40,538 nucleotides of DNA, from assembly GCA_009778695.1 (NCBI GenBank), contig WRFS01000018.1, positions 1-40,538 of the forward strand, written 5' to 3'. This stretch comes from Oscillospiraceae bacterium. GTDB lineage: Bacteria; Bacillota; Clostridia; TANB77; CAG-508. Of this stretch, positions 1 to 7,440 are shown piece after piece. Under the pieces are notes generated by a model, which was not told the origin of the DNA, did no database searches, and was given only the letters and a program-made list of their open reading frames with translations. Within the stretch, counting starts at the first letter, position 1. Every line of letters begins with the position of its first letter. The translations under genes and the position numbers were made by a program.

Positions 1-48
1 ATATTAGACAAAAGCATGATTGATAATATAATTGAACATTGTGTTTAA
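1..48 (+). CDS. C-terminal end of an upstream gene (partial)
   Basis: The first frame reads fifteen codons ending ...DNIIEHCV and then TAA; the other two frames stop within a few codons. This is what the tail of a gene entering from the left would look like. Too little is present to name it, and chance is possible. Confidence 0.3.
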   Translation: MLDKSMIDNIIEHCV

Positions 49-93
49 ATCTTGGGGAAATATTACAATTACATTTCATTTTGACAATAGGTA

Positions 94-121
94 TTGACAG
101 TAAACTTTTACATAGTATAAA
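94..121 (+). promoter_or_regulatory. Sigma-A-type promoter of the 157-1263 gene
   Basis: TTGACA at 94-99, a 16-bp spacer and TATAAA at 116-121, about 36 bp before the start codon. A second TTGACA at 81-86 is too far from this -10. Confidence 0.65.
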
Positions 122-156
122 ATGAGACAAATACAAAAGAAAAAGGAAAGAAAATT

Positions 157-1263
157 ATGGAACGAAGCAAAGCTTTAACTGCAAAGGTTTTAATTGTAAT
201 AATAGTAATATTAGTGATTGCGGTTGTAGGACTTTTGGCATATATAATATTTGCAAATAATAAAAATAATTCAACTAAAAATGACACCTCAAATGAAGGT
301 GGTACTGTAAATATAGCAGATGTAGGAAATAATACAACGGTTAATAATGATAATCAAACAAATACAAATACAACAGACCCATATGCAAATTATCCTAATT
401 TTGCATGGGTTAGAACAACAAGTATTGATGAGGGTGGGTATAATAGCTATTCTGCATATATAGATAATTCAGGAATAATACATATAACATATGATGATTG
501 GGGTACTTCATCAAAACAAGAAATTACAATCAGCTCTTTATCGGAAAAAGCAAAGTATATTTGTGCACAAAACATACCATTTCAATCATTTGGTGATGAC
601 CTACTGCTAGTATTAACAGAAAGTAATAATTTATATATAATAGATAATCTTTATGCTTCTGACGGTAATGGTGGAGCGATATTAAACAATACACCTAACA
701 TTCAAAAGGTATCATCTGATATATTAGAAATATATCAAGATAAAACGTATACTGGTAGGAATCTTGGTGGTTATATGTTTTTAGGGATTTATGCATTAAC
801 TGGAGATGGAAAACTACTTAGCATAAATGAACCAAATGTACTTGGATTATCATATGAGGAGTGTACACCATATAAAATAATTGATGAAGGTGATTACCCA
901 ATGCAAATAACAAGAGATAATTATTTAAGAGATGACAGTAATATACAAATAAATTATGTACTAGACAATAACAAAAATAAAATTACCGTACAGTACTCAT
1001 TTGCTTTTCAGGGCAACAACTATGAGTATTCTCTTGATGGAAATTGTGATTACATTATTACACAAGATAACAAAATATATAAAGTAGACCATTACAACGG
1101 TATTAATGACTACAAAATTGATTTATTAAATAACAAAACGGTTAATGATATAAATTACGATAACAACAATAAGGTAATCACCGTAACATACACTGACAAT
1201 ACAACAGATAAATTCAACGTGGGACAAAACTTTGATGCAAGTACAAACAAATATGGATTTTAG
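157..1263 (+). CDS. Membrane-anchored extracellular protein of unknown function
   Basis: 368 residues. Residues 1-10 are basic, and about 10-32 form one strongly hydrophobic helix (VLIVIIVILVIAVVGLLAY). An Asn/Thr-rich linker (to about 75) follows, then a beta-rich domain with no cysteine pair or catalytic motif that I can recognise. There is no lipobox after the helix, so a type II membrane anchor is more likely than a lipoprotein. The N-terminal layout resembles the giant adhesin at 26140, so an extracytoplasmic role is inferred. The gene has its own promoter (94-121) and its own terminator (1343-1387), so it is monocistronic. I do not recognise the family. Confidence 0.8.
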   Translation: MERSKALTAKVLIVIIVILVIAVVGLLAYIIFANNKNNSTKNDTSNEGGTVNIADVGNNTTVNNDNQTNTNTTDPYANYPNFAWVRTTSIDEGGYNSYSAYIDNSGIIHITYDDWGTSSKQEITISSLSEKAKYICAQNIPFQSFGDDLLLVLTESNNLYIIDNLYASDGNGGAILNNTPNIQKVSSDILEIYQDKTYTGRNLGGYMFLGIYALTGDGKLLSINEPNVLGLSYEECTPYKIIDEGDYPMQITRDNYLRDDSNIQINYVLDNNKNKITVQYSFAFQGNNYEYSLDGNCDYIITQDNKIYKVDHYNGINDYKIDLLNNKTVNDINYDNNNKVITVTYTDNTTDKFNVGQNFDASTNKYGF

Positions 1264-1342
1264 TATATGCAATTATACCAAGCAATTGAAAATAATTTCA
1301 AAAACACTTTGCAAAACAAATAAAATTTGTTAAAATAAGCTT

Positions 1343-1387
1343 AAATAAAGGGGGAAACTTTATAGTAGTACCGCTTTATTTTTTTAA
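1343..1387 (+). terminator. Rho-independent terminator
   Basis: AAATAAAG (1343-1350) pairs with CTTTATTT (1374-1381), and a T-run continues to 1385. It lies 80 bp after the 157-1263 gene. Confidence 0.55.
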
Positions 1388-1414
1388 TAGATACAAAAAT
1401 ATTGTAACGAACTA

Positions 1415-1443
1415 TTGTTTTATTAATAAACTTATGATATAAA
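1415..1443 (+). promoter_or_regulatory. Probable promoter of the RhuM gene
   Basis: Extended -10 TGATATAAA (hexamer 1438-1443) with a weak TTGTTT -35 (1415-1420) at 17 bp. The -35 is poor, so recognition may rest on the TGn extension. Confidence 0.4.
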
Positions 1444-1505
1444 TTATGTTATAAGAAAAATATTTAATTTGTAAAAAAAATTTTATGAATGGAGAAGATA
1501 GAAAA

Positions 1506-2537
1506 ATGAACGAATTAGAAAAAATGAAAAATGAAATTTTAATATATACAGATGAAGGTAACATCAGAGTAGAAGTTTTTTACGAAGATGAAAATGTATG
1601 GCTATCTTTAAGCAAAATCGCAGAACTATTTGGAAGAGATAAGTCAGTTATTTCAAGACATATAAGGAATATTTTTGAAGAAAATGAACTTGACAATTCA
1701 GTTGTTGCAAATTTTGCAACAACTGCTAGTGATGGAAAAGTATATCAAGTAGATTATTATAATTTGGATATGATTATAGCTGTTGGCTATAGAGTTAATT
1801 CAAAAATGGCAACGAAGTTTAGACAATGGGCAACTAAAATTATTAAAGATTATATGATACAAGGCTTTGCTTTAGATGATGACAGATTTATGCAAGCAAG
1901 GAAAGGCGATCAAGAATATTTTAAAAAATTACTTGAAAGAATAAAATTAATCCGAACCAGTGAGCGAATGTTTTACCAGAAAATAACGGATATATTTGCC
2001 GAATGTTCAATTGATTATGATAAGACAAGCGAAATTACAAGAGATTTTTACTCTACAATACAAAATAAATTTCATTATGCAATAACCAAAAATACAGCTG
2101 CCGAAATAATATATAACCGTGTTAATAGTAAAAAAGAGAACATGGGACTTACAAACTGGCAGAAATCACCTGATGGGAAGATTTTAAAAAATGATGTTAC
2201 TATTGCTAAAAACTATTTAGATGAACAGGAGATAAAAGGACTAAATAATCTTGTAAACATTTTTTTAGATGTAGCTGAAAGCAAAGCAGAAGAAATGACA
2301 GTTATGAAGATGAAAGACTGGGAAAAACAAGTTATAAAGTCATTGTTGCTATTAGATAAAGAAATCTTGAATGGACAAGGCTCTGTATCTCATGAACAAG
2401 CCAGAAAAAAGGCTGAAACAGAATATAATAAATTTAAAGTTATTCAAGATAAAAAATACTTATCTGACTTTGACAGATTAGTTAGTGAAGTTATTATCAT
2501 TGAAAATAAAGAAAATAACGATAATAATACTAAATAA
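1506..2537 (+). CDS. RhuM family protein (virulence RhuM / toxin-antitoxin-associated)
   Basis: 343 residues from the start chosen here. An in-frame ATG lies at 1485, but GGAG at 1491-1494 sits correctly in front of the ATG at 1506. The N-terminal half has the RhuM signature: VWLSLSKIAELFGRDKSVISRHI resembles a helix-turn-helix, followed by NIFEENEL, a DGKVYQVDYYNLDMIIAVGYRVNS block and FRQWATKIIKDY. The C-terminal half carries the usual RhuM extension (GLTNWQKSPDG ... LNNLVNIFLDVAE). RhuM was named from a Salmonella pathogenicity island; its biochemical function is not settled. RhuM and Fic/Doc domains are known to occur fused or adjacent, and a Fic gene follows here, so a toxin-antitoxin-like pair is a reasonable inference. 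The Fic gene has its own promoter. Confidence 0.85.
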   Translation: MNELEKMKNEILIYTDEGNIRVEVFYEDENVWLSLSKIAELFGRDKSVISRHIRNIFEENELDNSVVANFATTASDGKVYQVDYYNLDMIIAVGYRVNSKMATKFRQWATKIIKDYMIQGFALDDDRFMQARKGDQEYFKKLLERIKLIRTSERMFYQKITDIFAECSIDYDKTSEITRDFYSTIQNKFHYAITKNTAAEIIYNRVNSKKENMGLTNWQKSPDGKILKNDVTIAKNYLDEQEIKGLNNLVNIFLDVAESKAEEMTVMKMKDWEKQVIKSLLLLDKEILNGQGSVSHEQARKKAETEYNKFKVIQDKKYLSDFDRLVSEVIIIENKENNDNNTK

Positions 2538-2552
2538 AAAAACAAAAAACAG

Positions 2553-2581
2553 TTGAAAAAATGTAAGATAAAAGGTATAAT
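2553..2581 (+). promoter_or_regulatory. Promoter of the Fic gene
   Basis: TTGAAA (2553-2558), 17-bp spacer, TATAAT (2576-2581), about 50 bp before the Fic start. A near-consensus promoter in the RhuM-Fic gap, so the Fic gene can be expressed separately. Confidence 0.6.
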
Positions 2582-2632
2582 ATTGACATACTGATGTGAG
2601 TCAAGTCAAATTTTTTGGAAGGAAAAAAGCAT

Positions 2633-3289
2633 ATGTACGAAGATAAATATAAAATGACTGTTAAACAAAATATTTTTGTAGCAAAAAGAAATATTGTTGA
2701 CTATATTTGGAAAAGTGCAAACTTAGAAGGTATTAAAGTAACATATCCAGAAACACAGCAATTATATGATGGTGGAAATGTAGCACATCTAAGGGTTGAT
2801 GAAATAGTTACAATAAACAACTTAAAACATGCATGGCAGTTCGTATTAAACAGTATAGACAAAGAAATAGATTTAAATTATATTTGCAGTATAAATGCAT
2901 TAGTAGGAAGTAATTTGATTGATAATGCAGGAAATTTAAGAAATCATCATGTGAAAATTGGAGGAACCTCTTGGCGACCAGAACTTCCTATAAAAAGCAA
3001 AGTTGAAGATTGTATAGAAGAGGCAAGGAAAATAAAGAATTCAACTGAACAAGCAATTACTTTAATGTGTACTTTAATGAGGTTGCAAGTATTTTCTGAC
3101 GGAAACAAGAGAACTTCAATGTTGGCAGCAAATCATGAAATGATTAAATCTGGAACGGGAATTATAACAATACCAATAGAAAGCAGAGCTAAATTTGGTG
3201 AAAAACTCGTAAAATATTATGAAACAAACGATATGAAGGAACTAAAAGATTTTATATATAATGAATGTATAGATGGAATAGATTTTTAA
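2633..3289 (+). CDS. Fic family protein with His-to-Gln substitution in the Fic motif
   Basis: 218 residues from ATG 2633. A TTG at 2615 is in frame, but GGAAGG at 2617-2622 fits the ATG. Fic enzymes transfer AMP or related groups to target proteins using a HxFxxGNxR loop, with the His as general base (established). Here the loop reads LQVFSDGNKRT: Phe, Asp-Gly-Asn, Lys-Arg are kept, but the His position is Gln (codon 3086-3088, residue about 152). One base change would create this. No clear [ST]xxxE[GN] inhibitory motif is visible. The protein may be inactive, use altered chemistry, or be a detoxified toxin. The RhuM gene lies 95 bp upstream. The fold assignment is good; activity is doubtful. 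Confidence 0.8.
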   Translation: MYEDKYKMTVKQNIFVAKRNIVDYIWKSANLEGIKVTYPETQQLYDGGNVAHLRVDEIVTINNLKHAWQFVLNSIDKEIDLNYICSINALVGSNLIDNAGNLRNHHVKIGGTSWRPELPIKSKVEDCIEEARKIKNSTEQAITLMCTLMRLQVFSDGNKRTSMLAANHEMIKSGTGIITIPIESRAKFGEKLVKYYETNDMKELKDFIYNECIDGIDF

Positions 3290-3315
3290 TTAATAATATG
3301 TAAATAAACATGTAG

Positions 3316-3388
3316 AATAGCGTGAGTGAAGAAAGGTGTTGTCCGAGCCACGAGGAGGAAACACCTTTCGTAACGGAAGCGGACTATT
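3316..3388 (+). repeat. Small structured repeat element, copy C
   Basis: Ends AATAGCGTGA...GAAG and GGAAGCGGACTATT match the ends of two larger elements at 34362-34487 and 34549-34673. A 10-bp perfect stem GAAAGGTGTT (3331-3340) / AACACCTTTC (3360-3369) encloses a loop beginning GTCCGAGCC and ending GAGGAGG. The outer pair AATAG/CTATT closes it. It lies between the Fic and glycosyltransferase genes. RNA or DNA function is unknown; it lacks a T-tail, so it is not an ordinary terminator. Confidence 0.6.
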
Positions 3389-3435
3389 GTAGATGATTTT
3401 TAATGGGAGGATAAGATAAAGAAAGATGAGGATAT

Positions 3436-4440
3436 ATGAAAAAAGAAAAACTAATTAGCATAATTGTTCCAATTTATAACACCGAAAAATATTTGAAAAA
3501 ATGCTTAGACAGTATAATAAACCAAACTTATCAAAACTTAGAAATTATTTTGATAAACGATGGCTCAACAGATAAAAGCTATGAAATTTGCAAGAAATAT
3601 AAAAATAAAGATGACAGAATAATATTAATTAATAAAAAAAATAACACCGGACAATCAGATGCAAGAAATAGAGGACTAAATATTGCAAAAGGAGATTTTA
3701 TAGGTTTTGTAGACAGTGATGATATAATCCATAAAGATATGTTCAAAATTTTACTAAACAATATTAATAATTATAATTGCGAAATTTCAATGTGCAATAT
3801 ATTAGAGGTAGAAGATACGCCTAATGTTAAAATAGATGTAAAAGTAAGTAAGGTTTCTAAAAGTATAAAGATTGATAGAAAAACAGCATTAAATGAATTG
3901 TTGTTAGATAGGGAATGTTTTAGAAATTACCCAGCAGTAAAATTGTTTAAAAGAGAACTATTTAATGATATAAGATTTCCGAAAGGAAGGCTATACGAAG
4001 ATATTAGAATTATATATAAATTATTTGAAAGGGCGAATAATTTAGTATATGTTAATGATTATATGTATTATTATATACAAAGGAAAGACAGTGTAGTAAA
4101 CAATGTAACAGAAGAAAGCATATTAGAATATATTGATGTAATATTTGAAAGATATTATTATATAAAAGAAAAATATCCAGACTTGCAATTAAATAATGTG
4201 TATTCAATAGTTAATGTGGTAATAAAGATGAGTAGATGGGCGATTAGAGGGAATTTTTTGGATTTGTATAATGGAAAATTAAAAGAGTATCATAATGTAT
4301 TAAAAAAAGAATTAATTTCCGTAGATGAAGGAGAACTAATAAAATTAATGACTAATTTTGAAAAGATGAGTTTATATATGTTAGAAATAGATAGAGACAT
4401 TTATATAAATGTTATTAAAAGTTTAATGGTTAAAAAATAG
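3436..4440 (+). CDS. Family 2 glycosyltransferase
   Basis: 334 residues. The GT-A fold signatures are clear: IISIIVPIYNTEKYLKKCLDS (first beta strand and UDP-binding turn), a Q-T-Y-x-N-L-E-I-I-L-I-N-D-G-S-T-D block near residues 33-48, SDARNRGLNIAKGDFIGF, then the metal-binding DSDD near residue 94. Family members move a sugar from a nucleotide-sugar to a cell-surface polysaccharide or teichoic acid. The acceptor cannot be told. There is no transmembrane segment, so it probably acts on the cytoplasmic face. GAGG at about 3427 supports the ATG. It stands 19 bp upstream of pheT and may be co-transcribed with it, although the functions are unrelated. Confidence 0.88.
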   Translation: MKKEKLISIIVPIYNTEKYLKKCLDSIINQTYQNLEIILINDGSTDKSYEICKKYKNKDDRIILINKKNNTGQSDARNRGLNIAKGDFIGFVDSDDIIHKDMFKILLNNINNYNCEISMCNILEVEDTPNVKIDVKVSKVSKSIKIDRKTALNELLLDRECFRNYPAVKLFKRELFNDIRFPKGRLYEDIRIIYKLFERANNLVYVNDYMYYYIQRKDSVVNNVTEESILEYIDVIFERYYYIKEKYPDLQLNNVYSIVNVVIKMSRWAIRGNFLDLYNGKLKEYHNVLKKELISVDEGELIKLMTNFEKMSLYMLEIDRDIYINVIKSLMVKK

Positions 4441-4459
4441 AAAGGATGAGTAAAAAAGA

Positions 4460-6877
4460 ATGAAAACTTCAATAGAATGGTTAAAAGAATATGCGGACAT
4501 AAATGTTTCAGCAAAGGAATTAGCGGACTTGCTTACGTTAACTGGTACAAAGGTTGAAACGATAGAGGAAAAAGGTGGCGGAATAAAAAATGTAGTAATA
4601 GGAAAAATACTAAGCATAGAAAAACACCCAAACGCAGATAAATTAGTAGTTACAAAAGTTGATGTGAAATCAGAAATATTGCAAATTGTAACTGGAGCTC
4701 CAAATGTAAAAGAAGGAGCTATTGTTGCTTTAGCAAAACATGGAGCAAGTTTGCAAAAGGGATTACTTCAAATTAGAACAAGCAATTTAAGAGGAATGCT
4801 TTCACAAGGAATGCTATGTTCGGTTGGTGAATTAGGCTTAACAACGGTAGAACTTCCAGACCAAATAGAAAATGGAATAATGATTTTAAATCCTAAATAT
4901 GAGGCAAATTTAGGTGAAGATTTTACAGAAGCGTTGAAACTAAAAGAAACAATAATTGATTTTGAAATAACACCAAATAGGCCCGATTGTTTATCTGTGG
5001 AAGGCTTGGGAAGAGAAACTGCCGTTTCATTAAACGTACCATTTAAGGCACCACACAAGCACTTGGATAACATGCAGGTTCCAAATAAAGATGATATTGA
5101 AGACCTAACCGTTAAAATTTCAGCACCTGATTTATGTTATAGATATATTGCAAGGGTTGTAAAGAATGTAGTTATTAAAGAATCACCCGACTGGATGAAA
5201 AGAAGGCTAATTGCATGTGATGTTAAACCACACAACAACATAGTTGATATTACAAACTATGTTATGTTGGAAATGGGACAACCAATGCACGCATTTGATA
5301 TTAGAAATATCGAAGGTAAAGTTATAGATGTAAGAAAAGCAAGAAAAGGTGAAACCATCACTACTTTAGATGAAATAGAACAAAAGCTTGATGAAGAAAT
5401 GCTAGTAATTGCAGATAGCAAAAATGCAGTAGCAGTAGCAGGTGTAATGGGTGGCTTAAAATCAGGCATTTCAGACGATACAACGACTGTTGTATTTGAG
5501 TCTGCGGTATTTAATGGTCCAAGTGTGAGGAAGACTTCAAAGAAAATGAATTTAAGAACAGAAGCATCAAGTAGATTTGAAAAGGGATTGTCTGTTGAAA
5601 ATGCCCAGAGGGCAATGAATAGGGCAGTTGAATTAGTCGAATTGCTAGAATGCGGGGTGCCAGTTGAAGGCAAAATTGACGTGTATTCAGAATCGGATGT
5701 GGTTGAAAATAATTGCACAATAGAATTTGATGCAGATGTAATAAACAAATTTTTAGGAATTTCAATTTCAAAAGAAGAAATGGAAAATATCTTTAAAAAA
5801 CTTGACTTTAAAGTAGAAGGAAACAAAGTAATTCCACCATATTATAGGCGAGATGTAGCAGTTATGGCAGACTTAGCAGAAGAAATTATTAGAATTTATG
5901 GATACGACAAACTACCATCAACACTAATAGATTCAGATACAACTGTGGGTGAAAAAACAAAGCTTCAAAAAATTGAAAGCTTGTACAGATGGGCATTAAA
6001 GGATTATGGCTTATCAGAAATTTATACATATGGATTTATAAATGAAAAAGACTTTGAAAATACAAATATGGATTTTAAATTATTAGAAAAAGAAATTGTA
6101 AAAATAAAAAATCCATTAAATGATGAATATACAGTTATGAGGACTTCAACAGTTCCAAGTATGATGAAAATATTGAGCATTAATAATTCAAAGAAAAATA
6201 AAAATGTTAAATTGTTTGATATTTCTAGAATATACAGGGATGTTGCAGAAAAAGTTAAAGATGGAGAAATTCCACTTGAAGAAAAGATTTTAACAATTGG
6301 TATGTATGGAGAAGATGTTGATTTTTATAGCTTAAAAGGAATTATTGAGAACTTGTTAGAAACAGCTGGTATTGTGGCATATGATATAGTTAAAGAAAAA
6401 GAAAATAAAACATATCATCCAGGGAGAACTGCTAATTTAAAAGTTGGAATGGATGTATTTGCAACATTTGGTGAAATTCATCCGATTGTTTGTGAAAACT
6501 TTGAAATTGCTGAAAGAGTATTTGTTGCAGAGATAAATATAGATAAGGTAACAAGATATGCAAAGCAAAATAAAAAGTATACAGAAATTGCAAAATATCC
6601 TGCTGTGGAAAGAGATATGGCATTAGTAGTAAGTGACGAAATTGAAGTGGGGGAGATTGAAAAAATAATAAAGAAGAAAGCAAAGAATATATTAGAATCT
6701 TGCATTTTATTTGATGTTTATAAAAGTGATAAAATAGGTGAAGGTAAAAAAAGTGTGGCATATTCGTTGCAATTTAGATTGAAGGATAGAACGTTGACAG
6801 ATGATGAGGTTAACGTGGTAATGAATGATGTTTGTGTGGAGTTGGATAAGGCATTGGGTGCGAAAATTCGTGCATAG
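4460..6877 (+). CDS. pheT: Phenylalanine--tRNA ligase beta subunit
   Basis: 805 residues, the normal bacterial length. Domains in order: N-terminal region (MKTSIEWLKEYADI), EMAP/tRNA-binding domain at about 40-150 (VVIGKILSIEKHPNADKLVVTKVDV), B3/B4 editing region at about 200-390 (GRETAVSLN, MRTEASSRFEKG), B5 domain near 400-480 (PPYYRRDVAVMADLAEEIIRIYGYD), the catalytic-like core, and an anticodon-binding FDX-ACB domain at the C-terminus (KYPAVERDMALVVSD). It forms the alpha2beta2 enzyme that charges tRNA-Phe and edits Tyr-tRNA-Phe. Its usual upstream partner pheS is absent; a glycosyltransferase is there instead. A strong hairpin follows at 6931. Confidence 0.97.
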   Translation: MKTSIEWLKEYADINVSAKELADLLTLTGTKVETIEEKGGGIKNVVIGKILSIEKHPNADKLVVTKVDVKSEILQIVTGAPNVKEGAIVALAKHGASLQKGLLQIRTSNLRGMLSQGMLCSVGELGLTTVELPDQIENGIMILNPKYEANLGEDFTEALKLKETIIDFEITPNRPDCLSVEGLGRETAVSLNVPFKAPHKHLDNMQVPNKDDIEDLTVKISAPDLCYRYIARVVKNVVIKESPDWMKRRLIACDVKPHNNIVDITNYVMLEMGQPMHAFDIRNIEGKVIDVRKARKGETITTLDEIEQKLDEEMLVIADSKNAVAVAGVMGGLKSGISDDTTTVVFESAVFNGPSVRKTSKKMNLRTEASSRFEKGLSVENAQRAMNRAVELVELLECGVPVEGKIDVYSESDVVENNCTIEFDADVINKFLGISISKEEMENIFKKLDFKVEGNKVIPPYYRRDVAVMADLAEEIIRIYGYDKLPSTLIDSDTTVGEKTKLQKIESLYRWALKDYGLSEIYTYGFINEKDFENTNMDFKLLEKEIVKIKNPLNDEYTVMRTSTVPSMMKILSINNSKKNKNVKLFDISRIYRDVAEKVKDGEIPLEEKILTIGMYGEDVDFYSLKGIIENLLETAGIVAYDIVKEKENKTYHPGRTANLKVGMDVFATFGEIHPIVCENFEIAERVFVAEINIDKVTRYAKQNKKYTEIAKYPAVERDMALVVSDEIEVGEIEKIIKKKAKNILESCILFDVYKSDKIGEGKKSVAYSLQFRLKDRTLTDDEVNVVMNDVCVELDKALGAKIRA

Positions 6878-6930
6878 TGCTTGATATTTAGCAAACTTGC
6901 CTAGTAGTAATAGAGAATTAAGCTATTATA

Positions 6931-6979
6931 AAATCTCCGAAACCCAAAAAGCAGAAACTGCTGTGGGTTTCGGAGATTT
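6931..6979 (+). terminator. Strong hairpin after pheT (terminator or palindromic unit)
   Basis: A perfect 16-bp inverted repeat (6931-6946 with 6964-6979, core CTCCGAAACCC/GGGTTTCGGAG), with a nested GCAG/CTGC hairpin in the loop. A short A/T flank on each side would suit a bidirectional terminator, but the T-run is only ATTTG. A RhuM remnant begins immediately after the right arm. Confidence 0.6.
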
Positions 6980-6984
6980 GTCAT

Positions 6985-7350
6985 TTGACGGAACTATTTA
7001 AATCTAGCAAATCAAATATTAGTGAACATATTTCTAGAATTTTTGAAGAGAGAGAATTAGAAGAAAATTCATTTGTTCGTAATTTCCGAACAATTGCAAA
7101 TGATGGGAAACAGTATGATACAAAGTATTATAGTCTAGATGTAATTATTTCAGTTGGATACAGAGTAAAATCAAAAGTTGGTACACAATTTAGAATATGG
7201 GCAAATAAAATCCTAAAACAATACCTTCTAGAAGGATATGTAGTAAATAAAAGAAGATTAGAATATTTAGAAAAAACAATAAAATTAATAGACATTGCAA
7301 CAAGAATTGATGAAGAAGTAGGAAAGGAACAAGGACAATTTTTGTCATAA
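6985..7350 (+). pseudogene. RhuM family remnant, truncated at both ends
   Basis: About 121 codons match the middle of the RhuM N-terminal domain (ELFKSSKSNISEHISRIFEE, YDTKYYSLDVIISVGYRV, GTQFRIWANKILKQYL) and align well with the intact RhuM gene at 1506. The first ~45 residues are missing: upstream in frame the sequence is the pheT hairpin, without homology. It stops after EEVGKEQGQFLS, where a full RhuM continues for about 200 residues. No ribosome binding site precedes the TTG that could start it. A decayed second copy, possibly cut by insertion of the palindrome. Confidence 0.7.
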
Positions 7351-7440
7351 AAAAGTAATGAAAAAGTTATATTGGTGTAATAATAAGGACTCAAATATAT
7401 AGTATAATTAAAGTATAAATATTATACGAGGAAAAGAAAT

